This document shows positions 44,089 through 52,443 of a stretch of 64,000 nt of DNA, piece after piece. Under the pieces are notes generated by a model. The model was not told where the DNA came from and ran no database searches. It worked only from the letters and a program-made list of their open reading frames with translations. Source of the DNA: Paenibacillus lupini (lineage in GTDB: Bacteria > Bacillota > Bacilli > Paenibacillales > Paenibacillaceae); contig NZ_JAASRW010000002.1 in the NCBI RefSeq assembly GCF_011761355.1, positions 744,001-808,000 on the forward strand, read 5' to 3'. The translations under genes were made by a program, and so were the position numbers. The number at the start of each line of letters is the position of its first letter. The first letter of the stretch is position 1.

Positions 44089-44164
44089 TTTATACTGTTT
44101 AATTATGACGTAACAAAGGAGGCGGAGGCGCGCAAAGCAAGCACACCAGTTTTTTCGGGTGGGG

Positions 44165-44242
44165 CTTTATTTTTATAAAGCATGTTTAAAAAAAATGCCT
44201 TCTTATGTAAAAAAGTAATTGCTGTTATAGTTGACCCCAAAG
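44165..44242 (+). promoter_or_regulatory. Regulon promoter element C1 (before deacetylase gene)
   Basis: CTTTA (44165), N6, TAAAG, N16 with an A-tract, GCCTTCTTA (44197-44205), N20, TATAGT (44226-44231) preceded by CTGT. The inner dyad bases pair (CTTTAT..ATAAAG). First of nine copies with identical spacing. The deacetylase start is about 250 bp downstream. Confidence 0.85.
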
Positions 44243-44266
44243 TAATTTAAAGATAGATTTCCGAAT

Positions 44267-44479
44267 TTGAAAGAGTGGATAATAGATCTCGTGTGGAATA
44301 TCCATGGGTTATTTTTTATACTGAATCTCGCTGGATCCTGGATCAAGGTTGGCTTCTTCGCCAGTTATGTGCCATTTAATTGGATAATCTTCGGTAATCT
44401 GTCAAAGCCGAGAAAACATTCTGTACATCAGGCTTATCCAGAAAGACAACTAGATGTAATTCAACTAAAGGAGGAATAA
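44267..44479 (+). CDS. Uncertain 70-codon ORF in the C1 leader
   Basis: An open frame from a TTG at 44267 to a TAA that abuts the deacetylase start. The first part is hydrophobic (LFFILNLAGSWIKVGFFASYVPFNWIIFG), the rest hydrophilic. No ribosome binding site precedes the TTG. It could be a translated leader, the tail of a lost membrane-protein gene, or chance; I do not recognise it. Confidence 0.3.
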   Translation: MKEWIIDLVWNIHGLFFILNLAGSWIKVGFFASYVPFNWIIFGNLSKPRKHSVHQAYPERQLDVIQLKEE

Positions 44480-45340
44480 ATGGTGAGAGTGAAAGGGATT
44501 GCTGCACTACTCATTATCGCATTAACGATCACTTGGCAAGTGTCGCAGAATCAACTTAAAGCAGCTGCTGATAAGACTGCGCATTATAAGAATAAAGTTA
44601 TCGTCCTTATGTATCATCATATTGATGTAAAGGAAAGCGGGGCAACGATTTCCCCTAGCAGGTTCGAAACACATATGAAACTTCTAAAGGAGAAGGGCTA
44701 CAGGGTTATTAGTATCGAACAGTTCGCGAAATTCATGCAGAATAAAGGGAAGGTACCTGATAATGCGGTTGTGATTACCTTTGATGATGGGTACCAAAGT
44801 TTTAATCAATATGCAGTCCCAATTATGAATAAATATAAATTTGTTGCTGCCGATTTCATCATCGGAACGAGCAGCGATAATCAAAATGTTCATACAAAGC
44901 ACTTATCCTGGGATACCATGCGTAAGCTTAAAAAGGAAGGCTTCAGCTTTTATAGTCATACTTACAACCAACATGACTATGCTCCGCTAGACAGAAATGA
45001 ACATAAAGCAGGACCTAAGCTGAGTAACCCCATCTATCTGCCTGATAAGGGCAGGGTTGAGACGAAGAAGGAATACATGGCTCGAGTTGAAGCCGATGCT
45101 GTGCAGATTGAAAAACGTTTGAGGGAAGAACTGAACAACACCTATCAGATGCTCGCTTTCCCATTTGGGGTTTTTAACTCGACAGCGAAACAGCTTGAAG
45201 TGGATGCAGGTGTCACTTTGTTTTTCACAACACATCCGGGTATCAACAGTCAGGGCTCTGATGAGGTCTTCCGTCTGAACGCCGGAACACCGACACTCTC
45301 GGCTAATAAATTCCTGGACATGATGATAAAAATGGAATGA
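44480..45340 (+). CDS. Exported polysaccharide deacetylase (NodB/CE4-like)
   Basis: A 286-residue protein with a signal anchor (IAALLIIALTITWQVS) and a CE4 deacetylase domain. Motif 1 is TFDDGYQSF (about residues 99-107, metal-binding Asp pair), motif 2 the SHTYNQHDY region, and motif 3 LAFPFGVFN near 225. The opening KVIVLMYHHIDV and the FETHMKLLKEKGYRVISIEQFAKFM segment match the PgaB/YadE-type branch. It would remove N-acetyl groups from an exported or cell-wall polysaccharide. AAAGGAGG lies 6 nt before the ATG. Promoter element C1 lies upstream and a very strong terminator follows. Confidence 0.88.
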   Translation: MVRVKGIAALLIIALTITWQVSQNQLKAAADKTAHYKNKVIVLMYHHIDVKESGATISPSRFETHMKLLKEKGYRVISIEQFAKFMQNKGKVPDNAVVITFDDGYQSFNQYAVPIMNKYKFVAADFIIGTSSDNQNVHTKHLSWDTMRKLKKEGFSFYSHTYNQHDYAPLDRNEHKAGPKLSNPIYLPDKGRVETKKEYMARVEADAVQIEKRLREELNNTYQMLAFPFGVFNSTAKQLEVDAGVTLFFTTHPGINSQGSDEVFRLNAGTPTLSANKFLDMMIKME

Positions 45341-45366
45341 CTCTGTTCGAATTGAACGCTAATCGT

Positions 45367-45408
45367 AAAATGCCGACAAACTATTTCAAAATAGTTTGTC
45401 GGCATTTT
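45367..45408. terminator. Bidirectional terminator, 20-bp perfect stem
   Basis: Arms 45367-45386 and 45389-45408 pair perfectly with a 2-nt loop (core TGCCGACAAACTATTT). It ends both the deacetylase gene and the convergent germination operon 2. Confidence 0.9.
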
Positions 45409-45413
45409 GTAGA

Positions 45414-46517
45414 TCAATTTTCCTTGAACTTATACTTAACCTGAATCTTGAAATCCAATTCAGGATAGAAGGCAGACCAGGACTCGGTGTCATTCGAATG
45501 GTCAAAATGTCTGGAACGATATCGGAGGCCAAAGCCGATTGGATCGAGATTTTCTTCTCTAAGCTTGATTAAAAGCTCATAAACCTTCTTTTGAATTTGT
45601 TGTTCAGCTATCTTGGCTAGAGAATTCTTAATGTCTTCCGTAATGACTTCCGCATCATCCAGTCGTTCTATTAATCCACCTTTAAGCTTGATCGAAAAGA
45701 TAACAATAGGTTTACCCTGACTTAAAGTAATTTTGTAATTGGCCTTACCTTTTTCTGTTGTGACGGAATATACACCATTGCTGGTTTTTAAAGATAAAGT
45801 ATCATTGTATAGCCCGGAAGTAAGCATTTTAAGTATCTTTGACTCTTCCGAACTGAGTTCTACCTCAAGCTGTTTCTTATCGAACAAAGCAATTTGGTTA
45901 ATTTGAAGATCTTTACCCTGAAATGCCATGACGGGAATAGTTAGATCAAGACCCGGGGTCATTATCCTTCTACTCGCATCATAGAGGGTAACGGCATAGA
46001 CATAAGGGGAATGCTTAAGGCTTTGCTGAAAAGTATAGAAAAAATAGCTACCGGCAACAGCTTCTTCTTTCGGTTTAAACTTCAATAGTTGGTAAGCATT
46101 AGGCTTGCCAATTCCCAAATAGGCGATTTTCTGAATATCGGGCCTTCTCATGAAATAATCGATAGCCATGGCAATGTCCTTCTTCGCAACCCCCTCGCCA
46201 AATAACAGTATTTTGACATGTCCGTACTCCAGCTTCTTATCGCTCATAGCTCTAAGCTGGTCAAGCCCATCAGAGATTGAGTTACAGTTCACTTTAAGTA
46301 AAATAAAATCACTACCGATTACCTTGACGTCACCTTTAGACATCGAGATTTTGATAACAACCGCATATTTCTTATTTTTCACTTCGGATGCGTCTACGCC
46401 AATTGAGGTCACGAAAGCACGCCTATCGATATCTTCGAAGGCGCATCCGGATAGAAGTATGAGAATGAGGACGGCATTTGTTGCAGTTAAACGACTGCTT
46501 TTCTTTTTCGCGCACAC
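45414..46517 (-). CDS. Germinant receptor subunit C, operon 2 (Ger(x)C lipoprotein)
   Basis: A 367-residue Ger(x)C family lipoprotein. The signal sequence NAVLILILLSGC carries the lipidated cysteine, followed by AFEDIDRRAFVTSIGVD. The segment ending ENLDPIGFGLRYRSRHFD is a family-type C-terminus. The frame extends upstream, but the GTG at 46517 gives a proper signal peptide; its ribosome binding site is weak and it overlaps the end of subunit B by 31 bp, which suggests translational coupling. It is the last gene of an A-B-C operon on the minus strand. Confidence 0.88.
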   Translation of the reverse strand: MCAKKKSSRLTATNAVLILILLSGCAFEDIDRRAFVTSIGVDASEVKNKKYAVVIKISMSKGDVKVIGSDFILLKVNCNSISDGLDQLRAMSDKKLEYGHVKILLFGEGVAKKDIAMAIDYFMRRPDIQKIAYLGIGKPNAYQLLKFKPKEEAVAGSYFFYTFQQSLKHSPYVYAVTLYDASRRIMTPGLDLTIPVMAFQGKDLQINQIALFDKKQLEVELSSEESKILKMLTSGLYNDTLSLKTSNGVYSVTTEKGKANYKITLSQGKPIVIFSIKLKGGLIERLDDAEVITEDIKNSLAKIAEQQIQKKVYELLIKLREENLDPIGFGLRYRSRHFDHSNDTESWSAFYPELDFKIQVKYKFKEN

Positions 46518-47569
46518 CTTACAATGGTAAATACCAAAACGATGTCGAATAACAGTTTGATGTTTAGTAACCAGCTGAGACTGTTCCGAACCGTGGAATC
46601 GTTCATATATAGCCATAACACAAAGGACATAACAAGTAAGAACGATACCCAGAACCATTTTAATTTTCCTCCATTGAACAGGTTCGCTTGCTTAAGGAAT
46701 TGCAAGGAAGTGTGCCAGCAGATAATCACAAACATTAAAGAAACCCCAAGCTGCATGATCAAAAAAATAACAAGAAATCGTTCTATAAAAAAATGCGGAA
46801 GCCTTATACTATTTGTTGTTGTAAACCATATATCATTATCGTTGCCAATTCCGGCCAATCCAAAATAACCGATTGGTATGAAATAATAAGCGAGAAGAAG
46901 AAGGAGGCCAACAGTAAAAACAATGGTCAGCAGCTTCATTGGTTTGCTGCTTTCAAGATGCTCATTAAAAACTAATCGATTCATATAACCACTGAAAAGG
47001 AAGGCACCGGCAGCAATCATCTGATAACTCGGCCAATGAAGGAGATAACTTGAAGCCTCCACTAAGAAATCAACTTGAATGTTGGCATCCAGCAAGAAGA
47101 GAAGAATCATGATGACAATTACCGGGATTTGAAATAATACAATGATCTCTAGCATGAACAAAGTACTCTTTGGATCCAGGAGGGAAACGAAAACGGTAAA
47201 AAACAAGAAAACTCCAAATAAGAGCCCGAATGAAATATCCGGACAGATAAACCTATGTATGATCTGCGTGTAAGAGATAAGAAAGATCAGTCCTGCCCCA
47301 TAAGACAGAACTAAGCAGCAAAAGAACAGGGATTTCTGAAAAAAATGCGTCAATGTACCATTCATAATCTGGGCAATTGATTGTCCTGGAAACGGTTTCA
47401 TGTGTTTCTCTAACAGCATTATCAACAGACATGTAGCAATCAACGAGATTAGTGAGCTGCTCAAGCTACTTGTGTAACGCCTTGAGTAAATGAGCTTTGG
47501 AGTAAACTCAATAATACAGACGACGAAATTCAAATAGAGGAGATAGTAGTAATAACGGACTCGGAGCAT
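46487..47569 (-). CDS. Germinant receptor subunit B, operon 2 (permease family)
   Basis: A 360-residue ten-span membrane protein of the GerAB family, divergent from the B subunit of operon 1. Recognisable parts are the SLISLIATCLLIMLLEKHMKPFPGQSIAQI segment after the first spans and the long hydrophobic periodicity. The N-terminal conserved region is less typical (YYYYLLYLNFVVCIIEFTPKLI). The ATG at 47569 is chosen because AGGTG lies 6 nt upstream. It lies between subunits A and C. Confidence 0.85.
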   Translation of the reverse strand: MLRVRYYYYLLYLNFVVCIIEFTPKLIYSRRYTSSLSSSLISLIATCLLIMLLEKHMKPFPGQSIAQIMNGTLTHFFQKSLFFCCLVLSYGAGLIFLISYTQIIHRFICPDISFGLLFGVFLFFTVFVSLLDPKSTLFMLEIIVLFQIPVIVIMILLFLLDANIQVDFLVEASSYLLHWPSYQMIAAGAFLFSGYMNRLVFNEHLESSKPMKLLTIVFTVGLLLLLAYYFIPIGYFGLAGIGNDNDIWFTTTNSIRLPHFFIERFLVIFLIMQLGVSLMFVIICWHTSLQFLKQANLFNGGKLKWFWVSFLLVMSFVLWLYMNDSTVRNSLSWLLNIKLLFDIVLVFTIVRCARKRKAVV

Positions 47570-47594
47570 TGACAACACCTGCAATCATTAGTAA

Positions 47595-48875
47595 TCAAAG
47601 AAGTTTCATATATGGCCTTCCCAAGCTCCTCAGATTGCAAAGGTAGGCGATAAGAGCCAGTAAGCCTATTACGACCCCAATCGTCCCGAGTAAGCTAGCC
47701 ATAATGATTAATGGGTAACGAATGACCCGGATGGCCTGATGCATGGAGTTAACGGGAATAACAAAGTTGGAGATGGCAACAGCTGAAATGACGATAATCA
47801 TCACCTCCGCTACAAGGCCTGCTTCGGTCGCAGCTTGTCCTAGGATAAGCCCGCCTACCGTTGTGGCCGTTGAGCTGACTGTCTTGGGCAGACGAATACT
47901 CGCTTCAATCAAAAACTCAGTCATAATGAGCATGAACATGATCTCTACATACGAGGGAAAGGGAACAGACATCCGGCTTCCTGCAACCAGCAGTGCAAAT
48001 TGAATCTTTAACAAATCAGGCGAATAAGAAATAATCGCAATATACAAGGCTGGCAAAACAAGCGTAATTAAAAGAGCAACATAGCGTATAAATACCAAGA
48101 ACTGTCCGATTAATGGCATCTGCACAGGATCATCCATGGATTCAAAAAAATCAAAAAACGTTGCTGGTCCTATCAGAGCCCAAGATGAACCTTCAATTAA
48201 AACAACGATTTTACCTTCAGACAAGTTCTTGACAACGCGGTCCGGACGTTCGGTTGTCATAAACAGCGGAAAAATATTAAATGTGCTTCGAATGATATTT
48301 TTTTGCAGTTGACCAGCCGATTGGATGAGATCAACCTGAATGTTAGAGAGTTTCTCTTTAAGCTCGTGCAGTGCAGGTTTATCAGCAATTTGAGCATCAT
48401 AAATAAGCATTAACTTGATTTTTGACTTACTGCCTGCGGAGTGGCTCTCCGTACGCAACGATTCTCTTTTGTAACGACTGCGTATCAAATTAATGGACAC
48501 ATTTATGTTTTCGCTCAAGCCGTCTTTAGGGCCTTGCAGAACATTTTCCTCGGTCGATTCCATAATCGCACGAGACTTAAAGTCCTTCATACCGACGGAG
48601 ATCAACAGCCCGTTAATGTAGATCATAACGTTTCCGTCGAGGATCTGCTCTGCGGCTTCAGATTCTTGTGTCACTTTTAACCCATTTGGAAAAGACAGTA
48701 GGTACTTCAGATAGTCATCAGACAATTCAGTATGATAAAAGGGAGAAATAAGCTTATCAAAAATATCGTCTTCTTTACAAACTGTTGATAAATAATAAAG
48801 AAGAATAGAAAAATTTCGGTTGTTGAACTCACGTTTCAGGAAGTCCTCATTTTTATTCAAGCCTTCAAACCACAC
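47595..48875 (-). CDS. Germinant receptor subunit A, operon 2, short N-terminus
   Basis: A 426-residue GerA-family subunit, about 75 residues shorter than subunit A of operon 1, the difference being in the N-terminal soluble region. Conserved parts are LQGPKDGLSENINVSINLIRSR, NIFPLFMTTERPDRVVKNLSEG, VPFPSYVEIMFMLIMTEFLIEASIRLPKTV and GGLILGQAATEAGLV. The start is a GTG at 48875 with AGAGGTGA 7 nt upstream. It is the first gene of the A-B-C operon and part of a spore inner-membrane receptor, if functional. Confidence 0.9.
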   Translation of the reverse strand: MWFEGLNKNEDFLKREFNNRNFSILLYYLSTVCKEDDIFDKLISPFYHTELSDDYLKYLLSFPNGLKVTQESEAAEQILDGNVMIYINGLLISVGMKDFKSRAIMESTEENVLQGPKDGLSENINVSINLIRSRYKRESLRTESHSAGSKSKIKLMLIYDAQIADKPALHELKEKLSNIQVDLIQSAGQLQKNIIRSTFNIFPLFMTTERPDRVVKNLSEGKIVVLIEGSSWALIGPATFFDFFESMDDPVQMPLIGQFLVFIRYVALLITLVLPALYIAIISYSPDLLKIQFALLVAGSRMSVPFPSYVEIMFMLIMTEFLIEASIRLPKTVSSTATTVGGLILGQAATEAGLVAEVMIIVISAVAISNFVIPVNSMHQAIRVIRYPLIIMASLLGTIGVVIGLLALIAYLCNLRSLGRPYMKLL

Positions 48876-48966
48876 GGGGAGATCACCTCTGTGGTATATA
48901 TTTTCCTTTTTATTAATGTTTCATTCTCTTTTGTTTTAATTTGCAAACCTGAGTACACACATAGCA

Positions 48967-49006
48967 AATACGGCATCTTATTATTGATCAGATGCCGTAT
49001 TTTTTC
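48967..49006 (+). terminator. Hairpin terminator in the gap before C2
   Basis: AATACGGCATCT and AGATGCCGTATT arms followed by T5 on the plus strand. No plus-strand gene lies just upstream, so it may insulate the C2 promoter or be left from a lost gene. The rest of 48876-49080 shows nothing gene-like. Confidence 0.65.
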
Positions 49007-49080
49007 TTATTAGAGGAGCATAATACTTTCCTGCTGCATGATCTTTCTGATCCCAGTTTTGTAATAAAAAAAGATGGGCA

Positions 49081-49160
49081 CTTTAGTTTTCTAAAGCATA
49101 TTAAAAAAAATAGCCTTCTTATATAAATTCCGAATACCTGATATAGTTTTCCCCGAGGCA
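49081..49160 (+). promoter_or_regulatory. Regulon promoter element C2 (nitroreductase operon)
   Basis: CTTTAGTTTTCTAAAG (perfect 6+6 dyad with inner G-C pair), N16, GCCTTCTTA (49113-49121), N20, TATAGT (49142-49147), then CCCCGAGGCA. The nitroreductase start is 98 bp downstream of the -10. Confidence 0.88.
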
Positions 49161-49244
49161 AGTTAAGCCTAACTGACACTATATCTCACCGTATCTTATA
49201 CAAGTAATGATAATGACAAAATACAACAAGAGGAGACTACTATC

Positions 49245-49907
49245 ATGAGTACAGAAATTAGAAAAAAGGAATTAATGTCCACTTTCAATTTCAGGCATGC
49301 CACTAAAGAGTTTGATCCAACAAAGAAAATCCCCGAAGAGGATTTCAAATTTATACTCGAGGCAGGCCGACTTTCTCCAAGTTCCGGAGGTAATGAACCT
49401 TGGAAGTTCTTAATTATTCAAAGCGCAGATTTTAGAAAAGAACTTGCGCCGCTTGTTACAGGTGCGGTACGCTCTCTTCCAACATCTAGCCATTTTGTTA
49501 TTATCTTGGCTAGAAAAGGACTTACTTTTGATTCCTCATATGTTATAGATCAACAAACGAGAGTAAAAGGAATGCCCGTAGAAGTTTATAAAAGCATGCA
49601 GCAAGCTTATGCTCAATTCTATGATGATCTCCATCTGGATACGGAACGAGCTCTATTGGATTGGTCTTCGAAGTCAACCTATTTGGCAATGGCCAATATG
49701 ATGACGGCAGCAGCTCATATCGGCGTGGATTCATGTCCTATTGAAGGCTTCGATTTGGATGCCGTTAATGATCTTCTGGACAAAAAGGGATTGCTTGGTG
49801 ACGGTGAATTCAGTCTGAGCGTAATGACAGCATTTGGTTATCGACTAAAAGATCCTGTCCGTGCTAAAACTAGACGACCGATGGATGAGCTTGTTCAATA
49901 CGTATAA
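49245..49907 (+). CDS. NAD(P)H nitroreductase family protein
   Basis: A 220-residue FMN-dependent oxidoreductase of the nitroreductase family. Features are the FMN-phosphate-binding Arg in FNFRHATKEFD, the dimer-interface LEAGRLSPSSGGNEPWKFLII, the LAMANMMTAAAHIGVDSCPIEGFD segment and a C-terminal GYRLKDPVRAKTRRP. It reduces nitroaromatics, quinones or similar electrophiles with NAD(P)H. AGAGGAG precedes the ATG. It is the first gene after promoter element C2 and is followed on the same strand by two alpha/beta hydrolases and a DUF1304 gene before the next terminator. Confidence 0.9.
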   Translation: MSTEIRKKELMSTFNFRHATKEFDPTKKIPEEDFKFILEAGRLSPSSGGNEPWKFLIIQSADFRKELAPLVTGAVRSLPTSSHFVIILARKGLTFDSSYVIDQQTRVKGMPVEVYKSMQQAYAQFYDDLHLDTERALLDWSSKSTYLAMANMMTAAAHIGVDSCPIEGFDLDAVNDLLDKKGLLGDGEFSLSVMTAFGYRLKDPVRAKTRRPMDELVQYV

Positions 49908-50023
49908 TGGAAATTTCCTATTCCAATACATTTCAAGGTATTCCGGTAAATGAAAACTAGGTTATTATCGATATTGGTTAACGGAGTGAAATTATTTGCT
50001 TTTAAATCATAGGAGTGATAGAA

Positions 50024-50746
50024 ATGAGTACTTTTGTATTTGTACATGGATCCTGGCACGGGGCATGGTGCTGGGAAAGAATAACACCGATGCTTGAAAA
50101 TTTGGGTCATAAGGTTATTGCTTTTGATTTACCCGGACACGGGGACGATCATACGCCAGTTGCTGAGATTAATTTAAAGAGCTATACGGACAGCCTAAGT
50201 GCAATATTGGAAAAGGAAACTGAAAAGGTTATTTTGGTAGGTCACAGTATGGCTGGAGTTGTCATCAGTCAAGTAGCTGAATTCCTTCCAGAGAAGATCG
50301 GGAAGCTTGTTTATTTATGCGCATTTCTTCCGCAAAATGGTCAATCTTTGTTTCAGGCTTTTGGAAATATAGATTTAGGAGATGATGCTCCGACTGCTGT
50401 TTTTATTAATGAAGAACATTCTTACATTGGTTTGAGAGAAGAAGATATACAAAGCCACTTTTTTGCTGATTGTTCGGAGGAGGACTATATGGCAGCAAAA
50501 CAAAAGCTTTGTATTGAGCCTTTGATTCCATCGGTTACACCAGTCCAGCTGTCCGAGGAAAGATTCGGTTCTATCCCTCGTGTATATATTGAAGGGCTTA
50601 AAGATCGGGCAATTCCAATTCAATTACAAAGGTCTATGTATTCTCTTATGCCATGTGAACAAGTCATTACCATAGATTCTGATCATTCGTCATTCTATTC
50701 ACATCCTGAAGAATTAACTTCGCATTTAATTCAGTTAGCGGATTAA
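50024..50746 (+). CDS. Alpha/beta hydrolase (esterase/hydroxynitrile lyase-like), copy 1
   Basis: A 240-residue cytoplasmic alpha/beta hydrolase. The oxyanion region is FVHGSWHGAWCWERITP, the nucleophile Ser is in VGHSMAG (about residue 77), and the Asp/His part is in IEGLKDRAI and DSDHSSFYSHPEEL. This pattern matches the plant-type methyl esterase/hydroxynitrile lyase branch also found in bacteria. ATG 50024 follows AGGAG by 9 nt; a GTG three codons upstream is too close. A second gene at 51445 encodes a clear paralogue. The substrate is unknown; esters of aromatic compounds are plausible. Confidence 0.88.
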   Translation: MSTFVFVHGSWHGAWCWERITPMLENLGHKVIAFDLPGHGDDHTPVAEINLKSYTDSLSAILEKETEKVILVGHSMAGVVISQVAEFLPEKIGKLVYLCAFLPQNGQSLFQAFGNIDLGDDAPTAVFINEEHSYIGLREEDIQSHFFADCSEEDYMAAKQKLCIEPLIPSVTPVQLSEERFGSIPRVYIEGLKDRAIPIQLQRSMYSLMPCEQVITIDSDHSSFYSHPEELTSHLIQLAD

Positions 50747-51027
50747 ACCGGTTTGTGGTGCGGCGCCGTTTTGTGAGCTGCATGGATGGCTAATCGGAAA
50801 CCCTAGCTTATTAAAAAGGTGTATAACCTTCTATTAGAAGCAAACTAGTAACAATGCTCTAATGGGAGGTTATTCTTATGCTTATAACGATTAAAGACAA
50901 GTTGCCTGGGACACCGAATTCTTCTTTCTTTTAGAGGAAGATGTTATGACTTGCGCGAATGAAAGGGTAGGCGAAAATTAGAACCGGAGAACATAATATC
51001 ATTTCGATAAACACAGGAGGAATCTAT
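50747..51027. other. Intergenic with a cut-off ORF and a repeat vestige
   Basis: GGATGGCTAATCGG near 50.78 kb resembles repeat flanks seen at 10.26 kb. A frame with a good GGGAGG site at 50.87 kb reads MLITIKDKLPGTPNSSFF and stops, suggesting the beginning of a decayed small gene. No promoter element C is present. Confidence 0.4.
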
Positions 51028-51384
51028 ATGCTGGCCGCTATTCTCGTAGGATTAATCGCGTTGGAACATTTGTATATTTTGATCCTGGAAATGTTTTTGT
51101 GGACGACTCCTCGCGCGATAAAAGCCTTTGGTATGAAGTCGATAGAGGAGGCGGCGGCTACCAAGGCGCTTGCCGCGAATCAAGGACTGTACAATGGATT
51201 TCTTGCGGCAGGACTGATCTGGGGATTGCTTTATTCCGATAAGCAAACGGGAGAGTCAATCCAACAGTTTTTCCTGATTTGCGTACTCGTCGCAGCCCTT
51301 TACGGAGGCGCGACAGCGAAGCGATCGATCTGGCTAGTGCAGGGCTTACCTGCCTTGATCGCGCTTATATTCGTGATGGTGTAG
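51028..51384 (+). CDS. DUF1304 four-span membrane protein
   Basis: A 118-residue membrane protein of the DUF1304 family: LVGLIALEHLYILILEMFLWTTPRAIKAFGM at the start, KALAANQGLYNGFLAAGLIWGLL in the middle and GGATAKRSIWLVQGLPALIALI at the end give about four spans. The function is unknown. AGGAGG precedes the ATG. It lies between the two paralogous alpha/beta hydrolases and has no promoter element of its own, so it is probably read from the nitroreductase promoter or a weaker internal one. Confidence 0.87.
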   Translation: MLAAILVGLIALEHLYILILEMFLWTTPRAIKAFGMKSIEEAAATKALAANQGLYNGFLAAGLIWGLLYSDKQTGESIQQFFLICVLVAALYGGATAKRSIWLVQGLPALIALIFVMV

Positions 51385-51444
51385 CTCGGAATTATTGAAA
51401 AGTATGATGAAGGAATTATTTTTTGCAAATAGGAGGTTATGTTA

Positions 51445-52170
51445 TTGAGTACTTTTATTCTTGTTCATGGATCATGGCACGGAGCCTGGTGCTGGACTAA
51501 ACTAGTTCCACTTTTGGAGAAAGAAGGACACAAAGTAGTGACTTTTGATTTACCTGGTCATGGCCTTGATAAATCACCGGTTCAAGAAATTAAGTTAAAA
51601 AACTACACAGACAGTTTAACCAGTATTCTAGATAGCCAAACGGAGCAAGTTATTTTGATCGGACACAGTATGGCCGGACTTGTCATCACGCAAACCGCCG
51701 AGTATCGTCCGGAGAAGATTAAATCGCTCGTCTATTTATGCGCATACTTGCCAAAAAACGAGCAAACATTGCTTCAAATTTCACAAAGCGAGAAAAAGGA
51801 TAAACCATCCGATACGCCTTCTGCCGTCATTTTTAGTAATGATCACGTCTTTATGGATCTCGATAAAGATTTAGTCCAAGCGAATTTCTATGGTGATTGT
51901 TCGGAAAGTGACGTGAATTATGCGAAAGCAAGGGTTTGCCTTGAACCACTTGCACCTTTTTTCGAGCCTGTACACCTTACTGACCAGCATGCGGAATCCA
52001 TACCTCGATTTTATATTGAAACTTTGAAGGATAAAGCGATCTCGATTGGTTTACAACGGCAGATGCTTGCAGACAAGCCGTGTAAAGAGGTCATAAGCAT
52101 GAATTCAGATCACTCGCCGTTCTTTTCTCATCCTGAAGCCTTGGCAGCTCATTTAAATCGTTTAGCTTAA
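51445..52170 (+). CDS. Alpha/beta hydrolase (esterase/hydroxynitrile lyase-like), copy 2
   Basis: A 241-residue paralogue of the hydrolase at 50024, with the same opening (MSTFILVHGSWHGAWCW), nucleophile Ser in IGHSMAG, and catalytic Asp/His in IETLKDKAI and NSDHSPFFSHPEAL. The TTG at 51445 is chosen as start: AGGAGG lies 8 nt upstream, the ATG two codons earlier is too close, and the N-terminus then aligns with the paralogue. The hydrolase pair arose by duplication and flanks DUF1304. The gene ends before a terminator of the CCCGATCAG type. Confidence 0.88.
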   Translation: MSTFILVHGSWHGAWCWTKLVPLLEKEGHKVVTFDLPGHGLDKSPVQEIKLKNYTDSLTSILDSQTEQVILIGHSMAGLVITQTAEYRPEKIKSLVYLCAYLPKNEQTLLQISQSEKKDKPSDTPSAVIFSNDHVFMDLDKDLVQANFYGDCSESDVNYAKARVCLEPLAPFFEPVHLTDQHAESIPRFYIETLKDKAISIGLQRQMLADKPCKEVISMNSDHSPFFSHPEALAAHLNRLA

Positions 52171-52205
52171 TATGTATAATCAAGATTAAAACCTTTAATT
52201 TAAGT

Positions 52206-52250
52206 TATCAATCCCGATCAGAACTTTCTGATCGGGATTTTTTGTTGGAT
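52206..52250 (+). terminator. Terminator, hairpin of repeat R type (copy 4)
   Basis: AATCCCGATCAG and CTGATCGGGATT arms followed by T6. The hairpin matches that of repeat R copy 3, but the GCAGAAATT part is not preserved here. Confidence 0.85.
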
Positions 52251-52288
52251 TTTTTTTGCTGTAGTAGTGGTCTATATATTCAAGGTAA

Positions 52289-52365
52289 CTTTACTTTTAT
52301 AAAGCATATATAAAAAAAATGCCTTCTTATGAAAAGTGTGAAGAACTGATATAGTTACCTAGGCA
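52289..52365 (+). promoter_or_regulatory. Regulon promoter element C3 (DsbA-family gene)
   Basis: CTTTA-N6-TAAAG (52289-52304), N16, GCCTTCTTA (52321-52329), N20, TATAGT (52350-52355), then CCTAGGCA. The start of the FrnE-like gene is about 90 bp downstream. Confidence 0.88.
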
Positions 52366-52443
52366 ATCGAAATATTAAGACATTCCCTTTCACGTTATAT
52401 ATGGCTTAGCCGAATTAAAGCACAGCATACAGGAGGAGTAAAT

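Noticed and set aside
44165-44242. Reading the C element as a MerR-type promoter or a LysR T-N11-A site
   Set aside because: The spacer between the boxes has no conserved dyad as MerR promoters do, and the dyad here has an even centre that does not fit a symmetric T-N11-A box. LysR-like geometry near -65 is suggestive only.
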